Below the pieces are notes generated by a model that saw only the letters and a list, made by a program, of their open reading frames with translations, searched no databases and was not told where the DNA came from. A DNA stretch of 64,000 bases from PALSA-693 sp963702305 (GTDB taxonomy: Bacteria; Actinomycetota; Acidimicrobiia; Acidimicrobiales; Palsa-688): contig CAVPBX010000003.1 in assembly GCA_963702305.1 (NCBI GenBank), positions 62,001 to 126,000 of the forward strand, written 5' to 3'. Shown here in pieces: positions 38,557-46,360 of the stretch. Both the position numbers and the translations under genes were made by a program. Position 1 is the stretch's first letter; the number at the start of each line of letters is the position of its first letter.

Positions 38557-39385
38557 ATGCCCTACATCACCGTGGGTCGAGAATTCAGCCCCGATCGAGT
38601 TGTACTACGAGGATCACGGGTCCGGACAGCCCGTGGTGCTGATCCACGGCTACCCGCTGGACGGCCACTCGTGGGAGAAGCAGGTGCCGGTGCTCCTCGA
38701 AGCCGGCAAAAGGGTGATCACCTACGATCGCCGCGGGTTTGGGCAGTCGAGTCAACCGACCTCGGGTTACGACTACGACACCTTCGCGGCGGATCTCAAG
38801 ACCCTGCTCGACACTCTTGATGTGCGCGATGTCGTCCTGGCCGGCTTCTCGATGGGAACGGGCGAGGTCACCCGCTATCTCGGCACGTACGGATCCGATC
38901 GGGTGGCCAAGGCCGTCCTGTTCGGACCGATCCCGCCGTTTCTGCTGCAGACCGATGACAACCCGCTGGGTGTACCGCAAAGCGTCTTCGACGGCTTCAA
39001 GGAGATGATCGTCAAGGATCGCTACGCCTGGTTCAAGTTCTTCTTCGACAACTTCTACAATGTCGACAAGCTCCATGGCGCCCGCATCAGCGACGAGGCG
39101 TGGAATGCCAGCTTCCAGGTCGCCGCCGGGGCTTCCGCCTACGCCACCTTGGCGTGCGTGCCCACCTGGACGACCGACTTCCGCGACGACCTGCCCAAGA
39201 TCGACGTGCCGCTGCTCGTCATGCAGGGCACGGAGGACCGCATCCTGCCGATCGACGCGTCGGGCCGACGGCTGCCCAGCCTCGTCAAGGACATCCAGTT
39301 CATCGAGGTCGAGGCCGGCCCGCACAACATCGGTTGGACCCACCCGGACGAGGTCAACGAGGCCCTGATCAAGTTCGTCGGCTGA
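38557..39385 (+). CDS. Alpha/beta hydrolase (non-heme chloroperoxidase-like), frameshift after codon 9
   Basis: A hydrolase of about 275 residues. It has the oxyanion block GQPVVLIHGYPLDGHSWEKQ, ITYDRRGFGQSSQPTSGYDY, the nucleophile elbow LAGFSMGTGEV (Ser), an acid-containing GTEDRILPIDASGRR and a C-terminal catalytic His in EAGPHNIGWTHPDEVN. The typical N-terminus MPYITVGRE begins at ATG 38557 behind AAAGGAG (38541-38547), but the frame then shifts by one within CGAGAATTC near 38580 before SAPIELYYEDHGSGQ. Loss of one GA dinucleotide explains it and restores the usual ENSAPI sequence. It is divergent from the GAF-Fis regulator. Confidence 0.85.
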
Positions 39386-39428
39386 GATCGCGCCGGCTGG
39401 GGAACCGCCTGCTCCCCTGCCGGCGACC

Positions 39429-39471
39429 GGCGGTGCATCCCGGCGCCCGCCTGCTGCCGGGATGCACCGCC
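39429..39471 (+). terminator. Perfect 16-bp hairpin after the alpha/beta hydrolase gene
   Basis: GGCGGTGCATCCCGGC (39429-39444) and its exact reverse complement (39456-39471) flank an 11-nt loop, 44 bp after the hydrolase stop and 57 bp before the mscS start. The stem is very stable. No U-run follows, so it is either a GC-rich actinobacterial-type terminator or an mRNA 3'-end stabiliser. Confidence 0.6.
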
Positions 39472-39528
39472 CCGCCCGTTGGCAGTCCACCGCTCCCCCG
39501 AAGCGTTTCGCGGGCAAGCTAGGGCCTG

Positions 39529-40398
39529 ATGGACTTCCATACCGTCGACCACTGGTTGCGGGCCGACCTCCTGCCGACGGTCGTCCTCCTCCTGGGCGCG
39601 GCCTTGGTCGTACGGGCGGTGCGCTGGACCGGGGCCCGGTACCGGGCTGCGCTGGACCGCGAGGTCCGGGACCTGATCGAAGCCGGCGGGGTGGTACCCG
39701 AGCGGGCCAAACGGGCCCGCGCCGTCGGGCAAGCAGCCGAGTGGGCGATCGCGTCCCTCGTGTACTTCGTGGCCGGCTTGCTGGCTTTGCGCGACCTCGG
39801 GATCCCCCTCACCAGCCTGGTCGCCCCCGCGACCGTCGCCGGCGTGGCCATCGGGTTCGGGGCCCAGCAGGTGGTCGGTGACCTGCTGGCCGGATTCTTC
39901 CTTTTCGCCGAACGGCAGTTCGGGGTGGGTGACCTCATCCGCCTGTCCACGCCGGGGCAGCTGTCCGGCATCAGCGGGACGGTGGAGGAGCTGACTCTGC
40001 GGGTGACCAAGCTGCGCAGCCAGCAGGGCGAGCTGATCGTGATCCCGAACAGCGCCTTGCGCCAGGTCACCAACCTGTCCAAGGACTGGTCGCGCGTGGT
40101 CATCGACGTGCCGATCCCGGTCGGGGAGGACCTGCCGCGGGTCATCGCTCTCATCGGCGAGGTGGCGGGCCGCATGGCCGCCGAGGCCCCCTGGCGGGAC
40201 CAGATCATCGGCGAGCCGGTGGTGGCCGGGGTCGAAACAATTGAGGTCGGTTACGTCCAGTTACGGATCCTGGTTCGGACCCTGCCCGGGCGGCAGTTCG
40301 ACGTCGGCCGGGAACTACGCTTGCGGGTGGTCATGGCGCTGCGCCAGGAGGACATACGGACCCCGGCCCCGCCCGCAACGGTGAGCCCGGACTCCTGA
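39529..40398 (+). CDS. Small-conductance mechanosensitive channel (MscS family)
   Basis: A 289-residue MscS-type channel that releases solutes on hypo-osmotic shock. An N-terminal helix (LLPTVVLLLGAALVVRAVRW) and a second (WAIASLVYFVAGLLALRDLG) precede the pore-lining TM3 region VAPATVAGVAIGFGAQQVVG followed by DLLAGFFLFAERQFGVGDLI. The beta domain contains GISGTVEELTLRVTKLRSQQ and GELIVIPNSALRQVTNLS. The C-terminal cytoplasmic part is shorter than in E. coli MscS. The ATG is at 39529. The Thr-rich anchored protein gene follows 10 bp downstream and may be co-transcribed. Confidence 0.93.
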   Translation: MDFHTVDHWLRADLLPTVVLLLGAALVVRAVRWTGARYRAALDREVRDLIEAGGVVPERAKRARAVGQAAEWAIASLVYFVAGLLALRDLGIPLTSLVAPATVAGVAIGFGAQQVVGDLLAGFFLFAERQFGVGDLIRLSTPGQLSGISGTVEELTLRVTKLRSQQGELIVIPNSALRQVTNLSKDWSRVVIDVPIPVGEDLPRVIALIGEVAGRMAAEAPWRDQIIGEPVVAGVETIEVGYVQLRILVRTLPGRQFDVGRELRLRVVMALRQEDIRTPAPPATVSPDS

Positions 40399-40408
40399 GC
40401 AGGGACGC

Positions 40409-40864
40409 ATGCGACTGACTGAGCTGACGACCAGCATGCGACGACCCGTGTCCGCCCGGATCACCATTCGGCGGTCCACCGCCGTCATGGCGGTGCTGTT
40501 CCTGGGTCTCGGCGCGCTCTGGCTGGGGGTGAAGCCCTCCTCGGCGTCCCCGTCGACCGCCACCAACCGGGCGCTCAACCAGGTGCTCAACAGTCTTCCA
40601 CCAGGCGGGAGCATCACCCTCACCCGCCCGGGCCCGACCGCCACGACCACCACGACCGCCGCGCCTCCGACGACGACGACGACCACCGTCGTCCCGGCCA
40701 GCACCACGACCACCCGCCCGCGGTCGACCACCACGAAACCGCCCAGGGGCACGACCACCACCACCGCACCGAGCGCGGGTGCGGGGTCGCCGACCACGAC
40801 CGTCGGCGGGCGATCTTCGACGACCTCGTCGACATCGTCGACGACGAAAGGCCCGAGCGGCTAG
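40409..40864 (+). CDS. Thr/Pro-rich membrane-anchored or secreted protein
   Basis: A 151-residue protein with a basic N-terminus, one hydrophobic helix (STAVMAVLFLGLGALWLGV, about residues 23-42) and then a surface-exposed tail of Thr/Pro/Ser runs such as TTTTTAAPPTTTTTT and TTSSTSSTTKGPSG. The helix acts as a signal anchor or an uncleaved signal peptide. Such tails are typical of wall-spanning linkers and may be O-mannosylated in actinobacteria. AGGGA lies just before the ATG. No enzymatic domain is present. It follows mscS by 10 bp. Confidence 0.7.
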   Translation: MRLTELTTSMRRPVSARITIRRSTAVMAVLFLGLGALWLGVKPSSASPSTATNRALNQVLNSLPPGGSITLTRPGPTATTTTTAAPPTTTTTTVVPASTTTTRPRSTTTKPPRGTTTTTAPSAGAGSPTTTVGGRSSTTSSTSSTTKGPSG

Positions 40865-40899
40865 TCGCGGCTACCCGTCAGACGGGTAGCCCGGACGCA

Positions 40900-41700
40900 C
40901 TAGGGGTCCGGGCGGCAGACCGCCAGCGCCGTCGTCGCCAACCGACCTTCGGCCCCGGCGTCGCTGATGGACACCTGCACCACCGGTCGGAGGTCGTCGC
41001 CGGGCAGCACCTCGGCGCGGGCCACCGCTGGGCCGACCTTGAGCACGCTGAGGTAGCGCAAGTGGAGGTCTGCGACGGAGTACGGGCCGCGCAACGCGAG
41101 GGCGCGCTCGGCGGCCACCTCGGCCATCGTGGCTTGGGCGCCGCCCTGGATGGTGCCGACGAGGCCGTTGCTGACGGCTTGGTGAGAATCCATCTCGACG
41201 GCACCGTCGTCGAGCAACCGCATCCGTAACAGCTCGTCGAAGGTGGCCGCCGGCATCGGGGGCGCCGGATCCCAGGCCGACGGGGTGTGCGCCCCTCCGG
41301 TGAAATCGGCGATCCGCTGATTCATGAAGCTGAACTCGCAGCGGGCAAACAGGTCCGCGGTGCCGGACGCACGGAAGAGCACCTCGCCGGTCCACAACCG
41401 GCGACCGATCTTGAGCGGCCGGCCCTCCATCTCGATCTCACCTTCCGAGGGCGCGGCGCGGAGGAGCTGAAACCGCAGGTCGATGGTGGGGGTCAACGAG
41501 CCGGTGGCGGGGCTGCCGCCGACCACGTCCGCCAGGGTGAAGAGCAAACCCAGACGCGGCCGGCGGGTGCCCGGCGCCCACATCTCCGGGCGGATGGTCG
41601 CCCGGCCCCGGGTTCGGCCGTCCTCGTGCCACATCTCGAGGCCGAGGTACCCGATGAAATGCCGATCCTCCGCCGGTGCGCGCCGCTCCACGCCGCCCAC
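40900..41700 (-). CDS. Double hot-dog thioesterase-like protein (PaaI/4HBT type)
   Basis: A 266-residue protein containing two hot-dog folds in tandem. The first has HFIGYLGLEMWHEDGRTRGR, GLLFTLADVVGGSPATGSLT and PTIDLRFQLLRAAPSEGEIE. The second has NGLVGTIQGGAQATMAEVAA (the usual PaaI helix region) and DLHLRYLSVLKVGPAVARAE. This is consistent with acyl-CoA thioesterases; the substrate is unknown. The start is at 41700. It is convergent with the Thr-rich protein gene and 66 bp from the ABC permease start of the upstream operon. Confidence 0.82.
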   Translation of the reverse strand: MGGVERRAPAEDRHFIGYLGLEMWHEDGRTRGRATIRPEMWAPGTRRPRLGLLFTLADVVGGSPATGSLTPTIDLRFQLLRAAPSEGEIEMEGRPLKIGRRLWTGEVLFRASGTADLFARCEFSFMNQRIADFTGGAHTPSAWDPAPPMPAATFDELLRMRLLDDGAVEMDSHQAVSNGLVGTIQGGAQATMAEVAAERALALRGPYSVADLHLRYLSVLKVGPAVARAEVLPGDDLRPVVQVSISDAGAEGRLATTALAVCRPDP

Positions 41701-41766
41701 CCTACGAAGGTGAGCAGGCGTCTTTCAAAAGGGCGCCGAACTGCGCCCTACCGGGGTGGCGCTTTC

Positions 41767-42969
41767 TTACATCGCCCAGAGGGCTGCGGTGGGAGACATG
41801 CGTGCGGCGCGCAGAGCGGGTAAGAGTCCGGCGATGGCGCCGATGAGGAGGGCGGCGGCGAGCCCGCCGGCCCAGGCCAGGGCGGGGATGACGATGGCCC
41901 AGTGTTGGGCGGTGGCGTAGATGGCGGTCGCCGCGACTCCGGCGCCGACGCCGCCTGTGCCGCCGATGAGGGCCAGGAGGACGGCTTCGGTGAGGAACTG
42001 GATTCGGATGTCGCCTTTGGTGGCTCCCAGGGCGCGGCGCAGGCCGATCTCGGAGCGCCGCTCGAGTACTCCGATGAGCATGACGTTGCCGACACCAACG
42101 GCGCCGACGAGCAGCGAGACCGCGCCGAGGCCGAGGAACAGGCTGTTGAGGGCGCCTTTGGCTTTGGCCTGGGCGACCAGGGCGGCTGATGGCTGAGACA
42201 CCGCGACCTGGTTCGGGGCTTTGGGGTTGGCGCTGGCGGCCAGGACCGACTGCACCGCGTTGACCTGGTCGGTTTGGGCCCGTACGTAGATCTCCGAGGG
42301 GTGGCCATCGAAGCCCAGGTACTTCTCGGCGGCGGCGAAACCGACGAGGACGGAAGAATCGATCTGGGGAGCCAGGACGGCCGGATGGAGGATGCCGGCG
42401 AGGTAGAACCACTGATTGCTGACCCAGATCCTCTCCCTCGGATAGATGCGGTCGACGCCGAGGCGCTGGGCGGCGGTGGCACCGAGGACGGCGACGGGTT
42501 CGGTGGCGGTAGCGGCGTTCAAAGAGACGCCTTGGGCGACACTGGTGCCAACCGCGGCAGCCAGGTCGAGGCTGGAGGCGTCCACGGAAAGGGCGTTGGT
42601 GTCGATGGCGGGGATGAGGGGGCTGCGGTAGGCGTTGGCGCCCGTGGTGCCGGTGTATTGGACTGCGGTCACGGGGCCGATCCGGCCGATCATGCCGGGG
42701 GCGGCTTTGGGCAGCTCGGCGCTCTGGCCGAACAGGGTCTGGCCGTTGGTGACGGTCAGCAGGTTGGTGCCCAGCTGACCGATCTCATTCAGCAGCCCGG
42801 CCTGGGAAGACGAGGACAGTCCAAGCACGGCCACGATGGCGCCGACCCCGATGGCTATCCCCAAGGCGGACAGCCCGGCGCGTAACCGCCGAGTTCGCAC
42901 CCCGACGCTGGCGAGGCGACCTAGATCACCGAGGCGCAGTCTCGGGACAGCCAACCCGGAGGTGCTCAT
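41767..42969 (-). CDS. MacB-like ABC transporter permease
   Basis: A 400-residue permease of the MacB/FtsX family: one N-terminal helix (LRAGLSALGIAIGVGAIVAV), a large extracytoplasmic domain (MacB_PCD-like, with TAVQYTGTTGANAYRSPLIP and DRIYPRERIWVSNQWFYLAG), and three C-terminal helices in the FtsX domain (FLGLGAVSLLVGAVGVGNVM, EIGLRRALGATKGDIRIQFL, LLIGAIAGLLPALRAARMSP). Such permeases couple ATP hydrolysis to extrusion of drugs, peptides or lipids through mechanotransmission. It overlaps the ATPase gene by 4 nt and is last in the exporter operon. Confidence 0.92.
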   Translation of the reverse strand: MSTSGLAVPRLRLGDLGRLASVGVRTRRLRAGLSALGIAIGVGAIVAVLGLSSSSQAGLLNEIGQLGTNLLTVTNGQTLFGQSAELPKAAPGMIGRIGPVTAVQYTGTTGANAYRSPLIPAIDTNALSVDASSLDLAAAVGTSVAQGVSLNAATATEPVAVLGATAAQRLGVDRIYPRERIWVSNQWFYLAGILHPAVLAPQIDSSVLVGFAAAEKYLGFDGHPSEIYVRAQTDQVNAVQSVLAASANPKAPNQVAVSQPSAALVAQAKAKGALNSLFLGLGAVSLLVGAVGVGNVMLIGVLERRSEIGLRRALGATKGDIRIQFLTEAVLLALIGGTGGVGAGVAATAIYATAQHWAIVIPALAWAGGLAAALLIGAIAGLLPALRAARMSPTAALWAM

Positions 42970-43739
42970 GACCGGACTCCCGAGCTGCGAAGCGGCCCCC
43001 AGGACGTGTCTGCCACGATGTGCCCGTCGAGCATCTCCACCCGCCGCGGCATGCGGGCCGCGATGTTCTGATCGTGGGTGATGACCACGACGGTGGTCCC
43101 CTGGCTGTGCAGGTCGTCGAGGAGCGCCAGGATGGCCTGCCCGGTGGCCTGATCGAGGTTGCCGGTGGGTTCGTCGGCTAGCACGATGGCGGGCCGGCCC
43201 ACCAGGGCCCTGGCAATCGCCACCCGTTGCCGTTCCCCTCCTGATAGCTGGGTGGGTCGAGCCCCGGTCCGGTCGCCCAGGCCTACGAGCTCCAGGACGT
43301 CGGCTGCCCGCCGCCGCCGCTGTTTGGCGGCGACTCCGGCGTAGAGCAACCCGTCGGCAACATTTTCCAATGCGGTGGCGTGCTCGGCCAGGAAGAACTG
43401 TTGGAACACGAAGCCGATCCGGGTAGCCCGCAGCACCGCCAGTTGACGGTCGTTGAGAGCGGTCAGGTCCAGCCCAGTGATCCTGACGGTGCCGGAGCTG
43501 GGCCGGTCCAGACTGCCCATGAGGTGCAGCAGAGTGGTCTTGCCCGAACCGGACGGGCCGACGATCGCCACCAACTCCCCGGCCCTCACCTTGAACGTGA
43601 CTCCCTTCAACGCCGCCAGCGGCGGTTGGCTGGGGTAGGTCTTGGTCAAGGCGTCCACCTCCAAGATCACCGGGCTGTCCGGGGGCTCGTGGTTGTCAAC
43701 CGACGGGGAGACACCTGGGATGGTTGAGGAGCTGCTCAT
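42966..43739 (-). CDS. MacB/LolD-type ABC transporter ATPase
   Basis: A 257-residue ATP-binding protein with Walker A GPSGSGKTTLL, Q-loop region RATRIGFVFQQFFLAEHATA, ABC signature LSGGERQRVAIARALVGRPA, Walker B IVLADEPTGNLD and the H-loop VVVITHDQNIAARMPRR. The PTGNLD and FFLAEHATALENV segments are those of the LolD/MacB subgroup. Its ATG overlaps the adaptor stop, and its stop overlaps the permease start, so adaptor, ATPase and permease are translationally coupled. Confidence 0.95.
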   Translation of the reverse strand: MSSSSTIPGVSPSVDNHEPPDSPVILEVDALTKTYPSQPPLAALKGVTFKVRAGELVAIVGPSGSGKTTLLHLMGSLDRPSSGTVRITGLDLTALNDRQLAVLRATRIGFVFQQFFLAEHATALENVADGLLYAGVAAKQRRRRAADVLELVGLGDRTGARPTQLSGGERQRVAIARALVGRPAIVLADEPTGNLDQATGQAILALLDDLHSQGTTVVVITHDQNIAARMPRRVEMLDGHIVADTSWGPLRSSGVRS

Positions 43740-44923
43740 GTGGCCGGCACCACCACACGCTGACCGGCGGCAAGACCGGAACCGGTGACCTGCACCAGCC
43801 CGGCCGCGTCGTCGAAAATCCCCAGGCTGACATCCACCAGATGATGGACACCGTCGGGGTCGGCGGTCTCAACCGCGTAGCCACCGCCCGCTAGAGCCAT
43901 GAGGGCGTTGACGGGTACCACCAGGGCGTTGTTCGCCGACGCAGTGGTGATCGACACCTGCACCGGCGCCTGGTCGAGACTCCCGGTCGCGGCGGGATTG
44001 GTGGGGGTGACCTCCACGGTGACGGTGGGGTTGCTGTTGGCCCCGCTACCCGAGGGGGTGGTGGCCACCGTCCCCACCGACGAAACCACCCCCGGAGTGG
44101 TCGTGCCATCCGGCAGAGTGATGGTGACCTTGTTGCCTACCTTGATCTCGGACTGCTGGGCGGCGTCCAGATGGATCGTCACCTGCCGGACGGTAGAGGT
44201 GGCGCTCAGCACCGGCTGTCCCGGCCCGGCCGGAGCGCCCAGGGTGGCCGAGGTAGCGGTGACCCGCGCCACGGTGGGAAGGAATACCACTTGGCCCAGA
44301 GCGAGCGTGCCGTTCTGGGTGATGCCGAGAGAGGCTTGCAGCTTCTCCACCGCCTGCTTGGTCCACCACGAGAACTCGTCCGAGCCGGCGGGGATCTCCG
44401 CGGTGGTGGCATAGCGAAGGGCGACCAGATCGGCATTCAGTTCGGCCACGTCCGTGCCGGTCACCGCCGACGCGGACGCGCCCTCGGCCAGGCTGCGGTA
44501 GGCCGGCGTCGATCCGTACAACAGCACCACGGGGTTGCCGTCGACCCGGTACAGCACCTGCCCCTGGCCGATCACCTGGCCCACAGCAGCCAGCCACGTG
44601 ACGTGGCCTTGGGCTTCGTTGACCGCGCTGTAGCTACCGGCATAGCCCAACGTGGCGTTGACCGCCGTCTGAGAAGACAGGTCCTGCCGGGTCACGGTGG
44701 CCAACGAGGTGGGATAGGTGTTATCGGCCACCCCCGCGTGGTGCGACCGGGGCTTCCCGAACGGATCCGCGCCAGCCACCACCGCAACCGCAGCCACCAC
44801 GACGACAACTCCAACCGCTGCGATCCACCGGCGGCGGCGCGTCGACGGCGCTCGCGTGGCGGCGGCCCGGCCAGGGGAAACGATCGGGACTTGAGTGGTC
44901 GGGGTTACGGCGTCGCTCGTCAC
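43736..44923 (-). CDS. HlyD/MacA-like efflux adaptor protein with peptidoglycan-binding-like domain
   Basis: A 395-residue exported adaptor from a GTG at 44923 that overlaps the lipoprotein stop. An N-terminal basic region and one helix (RRRWIAAVGVVVVVAAVAVV) anchor it. A lipoyl-like segment reads GHVTWLAAVGQVIGQGQVLY and RVDGNPVVLLYGS. A putative peptidoglycan-binding-type helical domain follows (DVAELNADLVALRYATTAE, TKQAVEKLQASLGITQNGTL), then beta domains (TIHLDAAQQSEIKVGNKVTI, NALVVPVNALMALAGGGYAV). This layout is common for adaptors of monoderm MacB systems. It connects the permease to the outside or senses wall state. Confidence 0.88.
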   Translation of the reverse strand: MTSDAVTPTTQVPIVSPGRAAATRAPSTRRRRWIAAVGVVVVVAAVAVVAGADPFGKPRSHHAGVADNTYPTSLATVTRQDLSSQTAVNATLGYAGSYSAVNEAQGHVTWLAAVGQVIGQGQVLYRVDGNPVVLLYGSTPAYRSLAEGASASAVTGTDVAELNADLVALRYATTAEIPAGSDEFSWWTKQAVEKLQASLGITQNGTLALGQVVFLPTVARVTATSATLGAPAGPGQPVLSATSTVRQVTIHLDAAQQSEIKVGNKVTITLPDGTTTPGVVSSVGTVATTPSGSGANSNPTVTVEVTPTNPAATGSLDQAPVQVSITTASANNALVVPVNALMALAGGGYAVETADPDGVHHLVDVSLGIFDDAAGLVQVTGSGLAAGQRVVVPAT

Positions 44924-45525
44924 GACCCGCCGCCGGGTTTGCTCACGGGACCGTTGCCGCCCACGTTGGGTAGCAGCGATTGGCAGGCTTGGGAGGCGGC
45001 GTTGAACTGGGGCGAGTTGGGATCGATGCCGTTGAGGGATCCCAGCCCGGTGCTGGTCGGGTCGGGGAAGTTCAAAACGCCGTGCGAGCGCATGCACTTG
45101 GCGTAGTTGAGGAGCTGGGCCACCTGGCTCGGTGTGAATTTGTTTCCGCTTGTCATCTGCCCGCCGCCAGGTAGCAGATGGCCGCATGCCTGTTGGGCGG
45201 CTTGCAGTTGAGGGTCGTTGGGGTTGTTGGTGATGGTGAACCCGCCACTGGGGCTGGGGTCGGGGAAGTTGGACACACCGTGGGAGCGGACGCAGGCGGC
45301 GTAGGCCAGCTCGCTCTGGTAGCTGCTGCCACCCGACGACGATCCGGCCGTCGTCGACGTGGTCGAACTGTTCTTGGCCACCCCCGGGCCAGAAGGCCCA
45401 CCTGCGCACGCCGCGGTCAGCGTGGCGACCGCCAGCAGCGTGGCGACCAGCAGGCCCCCACTTCGTAGTCGCCGCCATCGTGTCCTCCGTTCGACAGTGC
45501 AGTCTGGGTAGTGGTTGGCGTCCAT
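44920..45525 (-). CDS. Lipoprotein with two CxRSHG...FPDP repeats
   Basis: A 201-residue lipoprotein, start ATG 45525 behind AAGGAG (6-nt spacing). The signal peptide ends in the lipobox LTAAC, so the mature protein is lipid-anchored through that cysteine. A Ser/Thr linker follows. Two homologous repeats come next: YAACVRSHGVSNFPDPSPSG with QLQAAQQACGHLLP, and YAKCMRSHGVLNFPDPTSTG with QFNAASQACQSLLP. Each has two cysteines that could form a disulfide. This repeat type is found near MacB exporters in actinobacteria, but no function is known. It is first in the exporter operon and coupled to the adaptor. Confidence 0.8.
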   Translation of the reverse strand: MDANHYPDCTVERRTRWRRLRSGGLLVATLLAVATLTAACAGGPSGPGVAKNSSTTSTTAGSSSGGSSYQSELAYAACVRSHGVSNFPDPSPSGGFTITNNPNDPQLQAAQQACGHLLPGGGQMTSGNKFTPSQVAQLLNYAKCMRSHGVLNFPDPTSTGLGSLNGIDPNSPQFNAASQACQSLLPNVGGNGPVSKPGGGS

Positions 45526-45578
45526 CGCTGTCTCCTTGGCTCGAGCGATCGTGCTTCGGAGCTGGTTGTACGACACCC

Positions 45579-45619
45579 GGTGTTGCAACGCCGCAACACA
45601 GTTAGGTTTTTGCAACACC
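45579..45619. promoter_or_regulatory. GCAACAC repeat operator between exporter operon and OmpR regulator
   Basis: GGTGTTGCAA (45579-45588) and TTGCAACACC (45610-45619) form a perfect 10-bp inverted repeat, and a third copy GCAACACA lies between them (45593-45600). The inner pair also forms GTGTTGC-N6-GCAACAC. The element is in the 173-bp gap between the lipoprotein start and the response regulator start, and it is AT-richer than its surroundings. The OmpR-type regulator encoded next to it is the natural candidate for binding. Confidence 0.55.
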
Positions 45620-45698
45620 CGATCCGTCATCCTGGAGGCGCCACACGATCCCGAAGGATGAGCTCCGTCGGGGTGATCGGGGCGGTAGAGGAGTGACG

Positions 45699-46358
45699 AT
45701 GAGGGTGTTGCTAGTCGAGGACCACGCCAAGCTGGCGACGACGATTGCTACCGGCCTGCGTCGGGTGGGTATGGCCGTCGATGTCGTCTTCGATGGCCAC
45801 GACGCCCTCGCCCATTTGGCCATCACCGCCTATGACGTAGTGGTGCTGGACCGCGACATTCCGGGAGTGCACGGAGATGACGTCTGCAGGGCCATCGTCG
45901 CCCAGGGATCGGGCAGCCGGGTGCTTATGCTCACCGCGGCGGGTGCCGTCGAGGACCGCGTCGAGGGGCTCGGCATCGGCGCCGATGACTACCTTCCCAA
46001 GCCCTGTGACTTCTCCGAACTGGTCGCACGAGTCCGCGCCCTGCACCGCCGTCCCGCTGCCGCTCTGCCCCCCACGCTCTCCCACGGTGACCTGACACTC
46101 GACCCGTCCCATCGGGTGGCCGCACGAGGCGCCCGGCGCCTGGCGCTCAACCCGAAGGAGTTCGCCGTATTGGAGCTGCTCCTCGCCGCCCAAGGGGCAG
46201 TGGTTTCCGCCGAGGAGATCCTGGACCGAGTGTGGGACGAGGCGGCCGACCCATTCAGCCAGGCGGTGAGGACCACCATGAGCCGTCTGCGGGCCAAGCT
46301 CGGCGATCCTCCGCTCATCGAGACGGTCGCCAAAGCGGGCTACCGGATCGGAGCGTAG
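45699..46358 (+). CDS. OmpR-family response regulator
   Basis: A 219-residue regulator. The receiver domain starts MRVLLVEDHAKLATTIATGL, with acidic pair E7/D8 and phospho-acceptor Asp51 in YDVVVLDRDIPG, and Lys in DDYLPKPCDFSELVARV. The C-terminal winged helix contains LNPKEFAVLELLLAAQGAVV, LDRVWDEAADPFSQAVRTTM and KLGDPPLIETVAKAGYRIGA. The ATG at 45699 has GAGGAG upstream; the GTG at 45693 would lie within it. It is divergent from the exporter operon, and the partner kinase follows 2 bp later, so it probably controls the exporter. Confidence 0.93.
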   Translation: MRVLLVEDHAKLATTIATGLRRVGMAVDVVFDGHDALAHLAITAYDVVVLDRDIPGVHGDDVCRAIVAQGSGSRVLMLTAAGAVEDRVEGLGIGADDYLPKPCDFSELVARVRALHRRPAAALPPTLSHGDLTLDPSHRVAARGARRLALNPKEFAVLELLLAAQGAVVSAEEILDRVWDEAADPFSQAVRTTMSRLRAKLGDPPLIETVAKAGYRIGA

Positions 46359-46360
46359 CC

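Noticed and set aside
36610..38820. 736-residue plus-strand open frame over the GAF-Fis regulator
   Set aside because: Ser/Arg-rich shadow of a gene with clear domains on the minus strand; no start signal.
40620..40830. ACC/ACG-rich repeats resembling a microsatellite
   Set aside because: They encode the Thr/Pro tail of the anchored protein at 40409-40864 and are explained by codon repetition.
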